This document shows positions 24,234-31,741 of a stretch of DNA of 32,298 nt, piece by piece. Origin of the DNA: JAUIAI01 sp049680625 (GTDB taxonomy: Bacteria; Pseudomonadota; Gammaproteobacteria; Burkholderiales; Burkholderiaceae_E); contig JBAUID010000064.1 in NCBI GenBank assembly GCA_049680625.1, positions 1-32,298 of the forward strand. The letters are read 5' to 3'. The notes beneath the pieces are model-generated. The model was given only the letters and a program-made list of their open reading frames with translations, ran no database searches and was not told where the DNA came from. The first letter of the stretch is position 1. Every line of letters begins with the position of its first letter. The translations under genes and the position numbers were made by a program.

Positions 24234-24695
24234 TCAATGGTCGGCAGGCAAATGTTTTTCAAGCAACTCGAAACCCGGCCGTTCGCCGTATCCTCGCCGC
24301 TGATAAAAACCGTAAGCCAGATCATTCGTTCTAGACAACTGGAGCGAAACGTTTGTGCATCCAACCCGGGAAAACTCATTCTCTGCACAGCTTAATAGTG
24401 CCGTGCCTGCACCGGTGTGACGACTGGCTGGTCGAACAAAAAGCTCATCAACCTCCGCTGTCATGCCAATATGTTCCAGGCTAAATACGTAGACCCCAAT
24501 CAGGTAGCCAACAACAGTACTCGAGTGCAGCGCGAACCATGCGCTGCCGAGTTCCGGAGACTGGAGCAATTGCTCCAGAGCCGATGCTGTGCGCTCGGGG
24601 CTGATCGGGTCGATCCCCTCGAAATCGCGGTAAGCTGCAATCAAGGGTAACAACATTGGAATTTCAGTTCCCGTCACTTTTTTAATTTGTATCAC
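24234..24695 (-). CDS. GNAT family N-acetyltransferase
   Basis: A 153-residue GNAT-fold acetyltransferase. Motif A, binding acetyl-CoA, is in VDELFVRPASRHTGAGTALL (Arg-x-x-Gly/Ala type loop). Motif B is NDLAYGFYQRRGYGERPGF, the usual C-terminal strand-turn. The start is read as GTG 24693-24695 (IQIKKVTGTEI), preceded by GAGG about 11 nt upstream; a TTG at 24716 is the alternative. The acceptor amine is unknown. It is convergent with the GGDEF-EAL gene and lies 70 nt downstream of the HsaA-like gene on the same strand, so it may be in the same transcript. Confidence 0.88.
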   Translation of the reverse strand: MIQIKKVTGTEIPMLLPLIAAYRDFEGIDPISPERTASALEQLLQSPELGSAWFALHSSTVVGYLIGVYVFSLEHIGMTAEVDELFVRPASRHTGAGTALLSCAENEFSRVGCTNVSLQLSRTNDLAYGFYQRRGYGERPGFELLEKHLPADH

Positions 24696-24765
24696 TGGGT
24701 CATCTACCTCATCCAATAAGCCAGAATCTCGGGTAGGAGACAGCGCGCCAGCAGAACAGAATCGT

Positions 24766-25935
24766 CTACAGCGGTGCCCCAGCGCTCAACCCCAGACTGA
24801 CCCGGCCACGCGCTTCCAGAATCGCATCGAAATCAACAATAGCATGGTGGCTTGCCGTATTCACGTCACGGTACCAGCGCTGCAATGGGCTGTTGTTATG
24901 CGCGGCATAAGCACCACCAGCCGCAAAAAGGCGCTCAGTCGCGCGGCGGCACAACTCGGTCGCATAAGAAGCATTCCAACGTATCTGGGCAGTGACTTCA
25001 GTTGGTAACGGTGGTGGTGACAACATTGCCTCATCCAGTAACGCACAATTTTTACCGACCAGCATTTCTGCTAGCTCAAGCTCACCGCGTGACTCTGCCG
25101 TACGCATCTGAATACCCGGCTTTCCAGCCTTGCCTTGGCCACTATATGCCTCGAGCCGCGCACGGGTAACGTCAACAAAATGACTGAAGCCTTTTTGGCT
25201 CATGCCAAGGACGGTTGCGGCGACCATGGTCGCCAGCCCACCCATTACCGGCAGCCGGTACATTGGGGCAACCTCCCCTGGAAAGTCACCGCGAAATAGC
25301 TCGCGAGTTGGCATCGCACGATGGGCCGGCACAAACACCTTGTCGGCAATTAAATCTTTGGAACCCGTCCCGCGCATACCCAGCATGTGCCAGGTGTCAT
25401 TAACGGTGACATCACTCGCAGGTAACACCAGGTGTAATGGCGGCGCGGCTTGCTGACCCTCTTCGTTTTCCGCCTGTGCGCCAACCAGCAGCCACGGGCC
25501 GTGGTCTATGCCACTGCCAAACTGCCAGCGACCGCTAAGCTCCCAACCATCGGCAACCTTTCTAACCCGTCCCTGTGGTGCCAATGTTCCCGGAATCAAC
25601 ACGTCGGGTGAATCACCAAATACTTCGTCCTGACACGGAACCGGAAAGCGCCCCACGACAAACGTGTGGGCCCCGCAGACCATGTGAACCCAGCTCGCTG
25701 CCGCACAGCCGTGAGCCAAGGTAGTGCACGACCGAATATGGTCACTAACTGGTAACTCGTGGCCACCGTAACGCTTAGGCGCCAGCATGCGTGACAAACC
25801 GGCATCACGAATGGCGGCGACTGCCTCAATCGCAACGGATCGAGCTTCTTCAGATATTTGAGAAGTCGATTCCAGTATCGGCAGCACGTTATGCGATGCT
25901 GCGGTGACGTTAAAGCTTGCTATCGGATCGGGCAT
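24766..25935 (-). CDS. Acyl-CoA dehydrogenase-fold flavin monooxygenase (HsaA/HpaH-like)
   Basis: A 389-residue protein of the acyl-CoA dehydrogenase fold, in the group D flavin monooxygenase branch (HsaA, p-hydroxyphenylacetate hydroxylase oxygenase component). Landmarks are LAPKRYGGHELP near residue 53, CAAASWVHMVCGAH near 80, the SGRWQFGSGIDH strand, GMRGTGSKDL, and a C-terminal four-helix part with LFAAGGAYAAHNNSPLQRWYRDVNTASHH. That last stretch is characteristic of the branch and replaces the catalytic Glu region of true dehydrogenases. Such enzymes need a separate flavin reductase, which is not in this window. The substrate, probably an aromatic or polycyclic phenol, is inferred only from family. 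Confidence 0.9.
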   Translation of the reverse strand: MPDPIASFNVTAASHNVLPILESTSQISEEARSVAIEAVAAIRDAGLSRMLAPKRYGGHELPVSDHIRSCTTLAHGCAAASWVHMVCGAHTFVVGRFPVPCQDEVFGDSPDVLIPGTLAPQGRVRKVADGWELSGRWQFGSGIDHGPWLLVGAQAENEEGQQAAPPLHLVLPASDVTVNDTWHMLGMRGTGSKDLIADKVFVPAHRAMPTRELFRGDFPGEVAPMYRLPVMGGLATMVAATVLGMSQKGFSHFVDVTRARLEAYSGQGKAGKPGIQMRTAESRGELELAEMLVGKNCALLDEAMLSPPPLPTEVTAQIRWNASYATELCRRATERLFAAGGAYAAHNNSPLQRWYRDVNTASHHAIVDFDAILEARGRVSLGLSAGAPL

Positions 25936-26074
25936 TTGGGCTCTGCAGGAGTGGTTTTACCGTCAGTTTACCGATAGTTTGAAACACGCCCAGTCATTGA
26001 ATAAGAAGGTACCGCGATGGGTATCGCGAACGGTCTCAGAGCGAGGTTCTGGCATTTGCACCAGTAAGCCTGGC

Positions 26075-26098
26075 ACGGGGCGATCTGAGCCGCCCCGT
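26075..26098 (-). terminator. Strong hairpin after the Gly-rich lipoprotein gene
   Basis: ACGGGGCG (26075-26082) pairs with CGCCCCGT (26091-26098) around an 8-nt loop. It sits 36 nt beyond the stop of the minus-strand lipoprotein gene and 140 nt before the HsaA-like start. No T-run follows on the minus strand. Confidence 0.55.
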
Positions 26099-26133
26099 TA
26101 CGGATAATCCCAACTCGAAAAAGAAAACTCAGA

Positions 26134-26820
26134 TTAAAGACCGCCGGGCAGGCATTCTATCTGACTGATTCGCGACCCGTCCGCATTAGAAAGTTTCTGT
26201 CGGTAGTAGGTCGGATAGTTGATGTCGGGCCGGAACTTAGCCACCTGCTCGAAGACCGTGCCGTCGGCCAGGGTCACGGGCGCCGGTTTTGCGCAGTATT
26301 CGCGTGAATCAACCCAGCGAAAAGCGTCGACACCTTCAACCACAACCTCGTCATTTAAAAAGAACCTGAGATTGGCGCGATCCACCGACAGCGAACGGGT
26401 AACCGACTCAGCAGCGCTACCATCAACACCGACAACCTGGCACGAAACATCAGCCGCGGTCACCAGCGGTGCACCCGGTATCGCAGCGGCGATCGAATCG
26501 ACTGCCGGGTCGCCTGCCTGGGCCGGTATCGAGCCGGCGGTGCCTTCATCGCAATACTGACTGGTTACGACCGGGTCATCGTCGCCGCCGGCCCCACCCC
26601 CGGTTTCGCCGCCGGTTTCGCCGCCGGTTTCGCCCCCCGTTTCGCCGCCGGTATCACCCCCGGTATCACCGCCGGTATCACCGCCCATATTGACATCAGA
26701 ATCACTGTTGACAACAGGGTTGCTGTCACCGCAGCCAGCCATCATCAGCGCCATCACTGAAAGCGCAGTAATCAGCGTGTAGCGTACTGAGCCAAAAATA
26801 CTTGTCCTGATTTGAACCAT
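26134..26820 (-). CDS. Hypothetical lipoprotein with Gly-Asp/Glu-Thr repeats
   Basis: Not recognised beyond its export signal. It encodes 228 residues from the ATG at 26820, which has GGAGA about 8 nt upstream. The signal peptide ends in the lipobox MMAGC with Cys30. Residues 46-77 are eight tetrapeptides (three GGDT, four GGET, one GGGA), a flexible acidic spacer. The C-terminal globular part of about 145 residues has Cys residues in SQYCDEG, DVSCQVVG, REYCAKP and IECLPGG, perhaps two disulfides. It ends in a Tyr-rich strand. It is likely anchored to the outer membrane facing the periplasm or outside. Function unknown. Confidence 0.78.
   Translation of the reverse strand: MVQIRTSIFGSVRYTLITALSVMALMMAGCGDSNPVVNSDSDVNMGGDTGGDTGGDTGGETGGETGGETGGETGGGAGGDDDPVVTSQYCDEGTAGSIPAQAGDPAVDSIAAAIPGAPLVTAADVSCQVVGVDGSAAESVTRSLSVDRANLRFFLNDEVVVEGVDAFRWVDSREYCAKPAPVTLADGTVFEQVAKFRPDINYPTYYRQKLSNADGSRISQIECLPGGL
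26590..26685. repeat. Eight 12-bp in-frame repeats
   Basis: Eight near-identical 12-nt units encode the GGDT/GGET spacer of the lipoprotein. GAT and GAA codons segregate into two blocks (three GGDT then four GGET). This indicates expansion by duplication of blocks. Copy number can vary without breaking the frame. Confidence 0.85.
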
Positions 26821-26862
26821 CTGGATATTCTCCGAAAACTGGGTGCCCGGCCCGAGAGGCAA

Positions 26863-27121
26863 GAAAATTAGGTAACGAAGAATAGTCGATCAGGCCTGTA
26901 TGAAATGAACTCATCTCCGTGCCTATATCGTAGAAGAAATCAGCAATCGACGTCAGCCGGAATGCCGGGATCATTAACAAAGCCAGGCTCAATACGCGTG
27001 TTGTTACAGTCGCTGACAGTTTAAGTTCCGATAACCCGTTGGCGTTACTGCTTTCTTATAGCCCTACGATCCAGTTCTCTCAGAAAACCTGGCTTGCGAA
27101 ATCGACTCGAGCCAGAGATGT
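26863..27121. other. Gap without a convincing gene
   Basis: About 260 nt between the Gly-rich lipoprotein and the MmcQ/YjbR gene. Both neighbours are on the minus strand. Short open frames here have no recognisable protein character and no ribosome site. No clear hairpin was seen. Confidence 0.4.
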
Positions 27122-27487
27122 TCAAGATTGGTTCAGCCCCAAATCATCCTGCTTTTTCTTTGTTAAACCCAGAGAAACAAGACGGTGGGATTCGCGTAGG
27201 TGGTTTTTCAGCTCGTTCCGCGCCAATTTCGACGAATCGTAAACCTGTAACCATTTCATGCCGCGCGCTGCCATATACGGGGCAGGCCGGTACCCAGGCT
27301 CATTCTTGAAGCGATTGAAATCAGCCTCGGATGCCTTGAAAACGAAGGCAGGTTTGTCGATTTTCTCCCAGCCCCCAATCGCAAATACCTTTCCTGCGAC
27401 TTTCCAGACATGGGCATCACCCCACTGAACGACGTACGAACTTGCCGGCAGCGAACTACAGAAATAGTTGAATTCTTCGTAATTCAA
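27122..27487 (-). CDS. MmcQ/YjbR family protein
   Basis: About 121 residues of the MmcQ/YjbR (DUF419) family, a small DNA-binding-like fold. The domain spans NYEEFNYFCSSLP, WGDAHVWKVAGKVFAI, PAFVFKASEADF, NEPGYRPAPYMAARGMKW and the end GLTKKKQDDLGL. The family normally starts with Met at the NYEEF position; here that codon is TTG at 27485-27487, taken as the start. No good ribosome site precedes it. The frame runs open upstream for 38 codons through the tail of the decayed vWA gene, so an in-frame ATG at 27601 exists, but the added residues belong to that remnant. The biological role of the family is not settled. Confidence 0.8.
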   Translation of the reverse strand: MNYEEFNYFCSSLPASSYVVQWGDAHVWKVAGKVFAIGGWEKIDKPAFVFKASEADFNRFKNEPGYRPAPYMAARGMKWLQVYDSSKLARNELKNHLRESHRLVSLGLTKKKQDDLGLNQS

Positions 27488-27535
27488 TTCGAATCGATTC
27501 ACACAAATTGTTGGAAACGCTACGCTATTGCTTTT

Positions 27536-28048
27536 TTCGACAACGGCAACACTTTCACCGCCGCTCACCGTCACCGGTGTGCTGGCTGTCGCCCGACCCA
27601 TATTCTACTCAAGTTTGTAGTCGCCCGGCGCAAGCAGGAACTTACCATTTCCCGAGGAACCGGCAACCCGCGTGTTCGAGCCGCTCAGCGGTCCATTCGC
27701 ATGATCGATATCATGGCGTACGCCTTTGTCTGCAACATCTCCACCCACTGAATAAACAGCCGTGACCATCAGCTCACCGACCGGCGCCACCAATTGGCCA
27801 ATATCAATGCACAGGCCTTTCTTGCGATGACCTACACCATCAAACCGAGCTCGCGATCCGCCGCGACTACTCGTAACACGGTGGTGAGGGTTTCGCGCTC
27901 GTTGGCAATCTTGGTTTTTCCTTTCATCTCGCTCCACATGGCACCGGAGGCATCGATAATGATTATGCTTTGCGCGGCAGCACAGGCGTTACCAGAAGGA
28001 GCAATCGCCAGCAGAACACAGGCCAGAATACGGGGAAAAAATACCCAT
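27536..28048 (-). pseudogene. Decayed von Willebrand factor A domain protein gene
   Basis: Translation in three frames recovers pieces of one secreted vWA protein. A signal-peptide-like segment (RILACVLLAIAP) leads into the MIDAS start IIIIDASGAMWSEMKG. A helix (KTKIANERETL) and AADRELGLMV follow, then a TAG at 27832-27834. One base later the frame resumes as GHRKKGLCIDIGQLVAP, as expected for the intact family (LGLxxYGHRxKGxCxDI). It then jumps to a C-terminal carboxypeptidase-regulatory-like part (KFLLAPGDYKLE), a second TAG at 27605-27607, and GRATASTPVTVSGGESVAVV. Most of the vWA domain after the first 75 residues is missing. The only nearby ATG (28046-28048) is one base out of frame. The lesions are a frameshift, a nonsense codon, an internal deletion and a lost start. 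Confidence 0.8.
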
Positions 28049-28192
28049 CAGAATTCTCAGGTAACTGAAAGACCGGTTGACGGGTAACGCTTGACCCATC
28101 ATGGCAGTCGGTTAATTGCGCAAACCGTTACCACTTACCAAAACCACTACCAGAAAACTCGTTCCGATCTTCCGTAGTTAAACGTAATTGCG

Positions 28193-28810
28193 TTACTCTT
28201 TCTTTTCTGGTTCCACCACGGATTTCATCGGAGACTGGCTCGGAGTTGCAGTCGGAGATGCGGTCACTGGGTTGGTCGCCGATTCCGTTGAGGAGTCTGA
28301 TCCCAATTTTGTAGTGCTGTCGGCTGGGATTTCCGGCGCCGAATCGCTAGAGCTGGCTTCGGTATCCGCTTTTGGCGGCACTGGCTGATCCGCAGTTTCG
28401 TCACCTCGGTCAAAGACCAGAGACTGACCAAAAATGAGCTGTATCCAGGTAGGGTACGTATATGCGTTCCCGGTATTGTGATCAATGATGGCGCCTATTC
28501 CACCACCGAGCAGTATGTTTCCGAACATTCCCCCATTAACCCGTGAGATCGCTTTTGCAACGGCATCCGGGTTGTCAGGGTGTTTGCAGGTGATTTGCAG
28601 ATCTGCACTTGACCGCCTGACATTTGACAGTTCGCCGGACTTCGCCGTACTCGCAGCCTTATCGTTTTTCAACGCGCAATTGGCACCGACAACAAATTCG
28701 CCGGCGTGATTCTTGGTCTCAATTTTTATTGGATGGGTCTTGTCGTTAACTACTGATGCGCACCCAGAACACAGGGTAATTGCCAATGCGATGATGTAGA
28801 GTGGTTTCAT
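28193..28810 (-). CDS. Hypothetical lipoprotein
   Basis: Encodes 205 residues from the ATG at 28810, which has AAGG 4 nt upstream. The signal peptide ends in LCSGC, so the mature lipoprotein starts at the Cys of CASVVNDKTHPIKIET. The middle holds a motif seen in a family of small envelope lipoproteins, GNILLGGGIGAIIDHNTGNAY followed by TYPTWIQLIFG. I recall this pattern but cannot name a function. The last 60 residues are a Pro/Ser/Thr/Glu-rich disordered tail ending in PEKKE. No partner gene is evident. The decayed vWA gene begins about 145 nt further on the same strand. Confidence 0.78.
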   Translation of the reverse strand: MKPLYIIALAITLCSGCASVVNDKTHPIKIETKNHAGEFVVGANCALKNDKAASTAKSGELSNVRRSSADLQITCKHPDNPDAVAKAISRVNGGMFGNILLGGGIGAIIDHNTGNAYTYPTWIQLIFGQSLVFDRGDETADQPVPPKADTEASSSDSAPEIPADSTTKLGSDSSTESATNPVTASPTATPSQSPMKSVVEPEKKE

Positions 28811-29018
28811 ATTGCCTTTCGCAGTAAGTTCTTCTTGGAGTTGGTATTGATTTACAGCGGTTGCGTCCGAACGCAGACACTGACCCAACCGCCGCCCAGG
28901 CACAATAGCCGGAACCAAGGTCTTCAGAAAATGAAAACTGGCATCCACCCTCAATTAGGTGAGGCATTTTTCCAAAATTCAGTGAGGATCCTCAGAACTT
29001 TTTCGAGCTACGTCCAGA
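28811..29018. other. Gap without a gene
   Basis: About 210 nt upstream of the lipoprotein gene, presumed to hold its promoter. I see no convincing coding frame or strong hairpin. The frame of the lipoprotein stays open upstream for 48 codons, but those codons have no protein character. Confidence 0.35.
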
Positions 29019-29299
29019 CTACGATTCGCTTTCTTTGAGACTCGTATCTATTTCTTGCGCATCCAAATGCCGGCGCAAATCTCTCAAGCGAACAAACTCT
29101 TCACTCGGTATTTGCCACGCATCGTCACGACGACCATCGGGCTGTAGAGAAAAATAAAACCTGCCGTCACTGCAGGTTGCTTCGAAATGTACGCTTAGCT
29201 TATCCGCACCAACCCCCGACGACTCCGTTAACCGAATAAGACCTGTTGAGAATCAGCCGGCAAACTCTCAAAATCCGAATTGGCATAGCGTTTTGCTCG
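29019..29299 (-). pseudogene. Frameshifted remnant of an unidentified small gene
   Basis: From 29252 to a TAG at 29019-29021 the minus strand is open for 77 codons with good protein texture (HFEATCSDGRFYFSLQP, then AWQIPSEEFVRLRDLRRHL), but no start codon. Just upstream, in another frame, 29299-29228 reads RAKRYANSDFESLPADSQQ and then VLFG before a stop. One missing T at about 29230 (GGTTAACGG) would join the two as VLFG-LTESSGVGADKL. The combined product is about 94 residues and still has no start codon, because the stop of the preceding frame lies directly before it. The family is not recognised. It may be a decayed gene or may contain a sequencing error. Confidence 0.5.
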
Positions 29300-29303
29300 T
29301 CAA

Positions 29304-30128
29304 TTAACAAGGCTGTCTGCCAAAAACCGGTTTGCGCTTGGCGACAAAGGCTTTCACCGCCTCTTTATGGTCACTATGCTGCGCCGCTTCAACAAGGCGC
29401 TCGGCTTCTGTATCCATTGCGGTCTCGTAAGTGCACGTCATCGCATCATCGAGATTGTTTTTTATCTGCGCGTAGGCGAGCCTTGGACCATTGGCAAGAC
29501 GTTGAGCAATCCCCGTTGCGGTATCACGTAACTCAGCATCCGGCACAACACGGTTGAACAAACCATAGCGTTCACAGTGTGCGGAGTCGATACGTTCGGC
29601 CAGGAACATCAGTTCCCGAGCCCTGGCATTACCCACCGCCCGGGTCAGCAGCCACGAAATGCCGTAGTCACCACTCAGGCCAATCCGTGCATATCCGGTA
29701 GCAATGAAGGCTGACGCAGCGGCAATACGCATATCACAGGCCAGTGCAATGGCCAGGCCTGCGCCAGCTGCAGCACCGGGCAACGCAGCGATTGTGGGTT
29801 TTCTAATTCCGACTATCGCACCAGTGAGTAGTCGTTGTCGCTCTTTCAAATCGGCAACACGCTCTGTTGGTGTCATTGACGGGGTTGCCCTGGCATTATT
29901 GTCATTCATACCTTTCACGTCACCACCGGCACAAAAGGCGGTGCCCGCGCCCGTGATTAGCAGAGCGCCCACGTCGTCGCTTTCGGCTGCATGGCGAATC
30001 ATTCGGCGCAGTGCCGGAGACACTTCATCCCCAAGCGCATTTCGGGCTTCAGGCCGGTTAATTATCAGGGTGGCCACGCCGTCCACCACTGTGCAAAGTA
30101 CTTTGTCCGAACCGGTATCAATATTCAT
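29304..30128 (-). CDS. Enoyl-CoA hydratase/isomerase family protein (PaaG-like)
   Basis: A 274-residue crotonase-fold protein. The CoA/oxyanion regions are AFCAGGDVKGM (about 65-74) and GAAAGAGLAIALACD (about 118-132). Neither of the two catalytic Glu residues of classical enoyl-CoA hydratase is present: aligned positions are Ala and Tyr. Instead an Asp stands at residue 154 in IGLSGDYGISWLL, the position used by isomerases such as PaaG. An isomerase rather than a hydratase is therefore more likely. The ending AFVAKRKPVFG is typical of the family. AGGTG lies just upstream of the ATG at 30128. The CoA substrate is unknown. Confidence 0.9.
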   Translation of the reverse strand: MNIDTGSDKVLCTVVDGVATLIINRPEARNALGDEVSPALRRMIRHAAESDDVGALLITGAGTAFCAGGDVKGMNDNNARATPSMTPTERVADLKERQRLLTGAIVGIRKPTIAALPGAAAGAGLAIALACDMRIAAASAFIATGYARIGLSGDYGISWLLTRAVGNARARELMFLAERIDSAHCERYGLFNRVVPDAELRDTATGIAQRLANGPRLAYAQIKNNLDDAMTCTYETAMDTEAERLVEAAQHSDHKEAVKAFVAKRKPVFGRQPC

Positions 30129-30362
30129 CAGGCACCTACTGGTCGATTAGTTGAGTTGCTATCAGTCAGTTTTCAGGGCTAATAATAGTCGCCGACCGGC
30201 TGGCCGCTGTATCTCGATGCTTCTCACGACGCCCACCCCCCGACTGTTCGAAACCGAGAAAGCCATGCCAACCGGCCCGTGACATGCCGGGTAGACTAGT
30301 TTCCTGGTGTTTATTTGCGAAATTTCCTGTTACGCCAGGCGCACTTGATGTGTACTTAGCCG
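30129..30362. other. Gap upstream of the crotonase gene
   Basis: About 230 nt with no convincing gene. It should hold the promoter of the minus-strand crotonase gene. No clear -35/-10 pair or palindrome was picked out. Confidence 0.35.
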
Positions 30363-30461
30363 ATGAAATACATTGCTGCTATTGTCCGATCAGCGGCCGG
30401 CTTTTTGTTTCTGCTGGTGATTCTGAACTGGGCCCTGGGTCTGAGACTGCCCTGGGAGTAA
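30363..30461 (+). CDS. Candidate 32-residue single-helix membrane peptide
   Basis: ATG at 30363 opens a 32-codon frame ending in TAA at 30459-30461. It encodes a basic start (MKYIAAIVR) and one strongly hydrophobic stretch (AGFLFLLVILNWALGL), ending in RLPWE. This is the profile of bacterial small inner-membrane proteins. Against it: no clear Shine-Dalgarno, and such short hydrophobic frames arise by chance. It lies in the 465-nt gap between the divergent crotonase and Gfo/Idh genes. Confidence 0.3.
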   Translation: MKYIAAIVRSAAGFLFLLVILNWALGLRLPWE

Positions 30462-30519
30462 ACAGAAATAACTAGCGGATAGTGAGTTCAGCGGCCACAA
30501 TTAGAACAACGAAGTACCG

Positions 30520-30562
30520 GTCCGAACAATCCGGGGCGTCCGGACTCTCCGGAATTTCGGAC
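30520..30562. promoter_or_regulatory. Imperfect hairpin upstream of the Gfo/Idh gene
   Basis: GTCCGAA (30520-30526) pairs with TTCGGAC (30556-30562). Inside it, CCGG (30531-30534) can pair with CCGG (30549-30552). The structure ends 31 nt before the oxidoreductase ATG. It could be an operator, an attenuator-like leader hairpin, or a terminator for the small upstream frame. Confidence 0.4.
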
Positions 30563-30593
30563 TCCGCCCTGTCTCAATACTTTGTTCCGCACG

Positions 30594-31661
30594 ATGACTC
30601 ACCCGCAACTTAACCGCCGTGCCCGAATCGCCGTGGTTGGTGCCGGACTGATCGGCCGACGCCACATAAAACACGTCGATGCACACGCACAACTGCATGC
30701 CGTTGTTGACCCTGCGCAAGAGGCTTGCGATCTGGCTGCCGGCTACCAGGTACCGCACTTCTCGCACCTGGAAACCCTGCTGGCCAGCAACCCACCCGAT
30801 GGGGTCATCATAGCCACGCCAACCCCGATGCATTTCGACAATGCCATGGCCTGTATTGCCAGCGGTATTCCGGCGCTGATAGAAAAACCAATTACCGGCG
30901 ACGCAACGGAGGCACAAGCCCTGATTACTGCTGCGGCCCAGGCCGCAGTGCCGCTTCTAGTGGGCCATCATCGCCGCTATAACCCGATTATCTGGCAGGC
31001 GAAGCAAATAATCGAGTCGGGCCGGCTGGGCAAACTCATTACAACCAACGCCATGTGCTGGCTTTACAAACCTGACGCCTATTTTTATCCATCCTGGCGG
31101 CGTGATAAAGGTGCCGGGCCGATTCTTACCAACCTGATTCACGACGTTGATCTGCTGCGTTACCTATGCGGCGAAGTTGCTTTTGTCCAGGCCGTTCATT
31201 CATCGGCTCATCGCGGCTTTGACATTGAAGATACTGCCGCCATTTTGCTTGGCTTTGCGAACGGGGTGTTGGGCACAATTACATTGTCTGATACTGTCGT
31301 GGCACCGTGGAGTTGGGAGCTGACTGCCGGTGAGAACCGTGCCTACCCGCAAACCAATCAGTCTGCTTATTTGATTGGGGGCACCCGTGGCTCGTTGTCA
31401 CTACCCGACCTTGGTATTTGGCATAACGGGGACACACCGGGGTGGTGGCAACCAATTTCGCGGGAATCGATGCCTATTGCAGCTGGTGACCCGGCCAGTG
31501 ACCCATTAGTGCTTCAACTTCAACACTTTTGTGCGGTCATTGCCGGCACCGCAACTCCGCTCGTCAGTGGAGCCGAAGGGCTTGCAACCCTGCGGGTTAT
31601 AGAGGCCATCGTTGACGCGGCTGATAAACACAGCCGTATTGACCTGCCGACCGGGTATTAG
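30594..31661 (+). CDS. Gfo/Idh/MocA family oxidoreductase
   Basis: A 355-residue NAD(P)-dependent dehydrogenase of the Gfo/Idh/MocA family. The Rossmann motif is VVGAGLIGRRH at about residues 13-23. The catalytic signature EKP appears in PALIEKPITG. GGHHRRYNP-like substrate-domain residues are present (LVGHHRRYNPI), and the family His/Asp pair is in LIHDVDLLRYL. Members oxidise or epimerise sugars, cyclitols and similar polyols. The ATG at 30594 fits the domain best; a TTG at 30582 is the alternative, and neither has a strong ribosome site. It is followed after 80 nt by the epoxide hydrolase on the same strand, possibly one operon. The substrate is unknown. Confidence 0.92.
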   Translation: MTHPQLNRRARIAVVGAGLIGRRHIKHVDAHAQLHAVVDPAQEACDLAAGYQVPHFSHLETLLASNPPDGVIIATPTPMHFDNAMACIASGIPALIEKPITGDATEAQALITAAAQAAVPLLVGHHRRYNPIIWQAKQIIESGRLGKLITTNAMCWLYKPDAYFYPSWRRDKGAGPILTNLIHDVDLLRYLCGEVAFVQAVHSSAHRGFDIEDTAAILLGFANGVLGTITLSDTVVAPWSWELTAGENRAYPQTNQSAYLIGGTRGSLSLPDLGIWHNGDTPGWWQPISRESMPIAAGDPASDPLVLQLQHFCAVIAGTATPLVSGAEGLATLRVIEAIVDAADKHSRIDLPTGY

Positions 31662-31741
31662 CATCAACCTGATGTATCGTTGAGATAATTTCACGTCAGC
31701 TTAAAGCAACCAATTACCATTCAAATCAGACAACTATTCAA

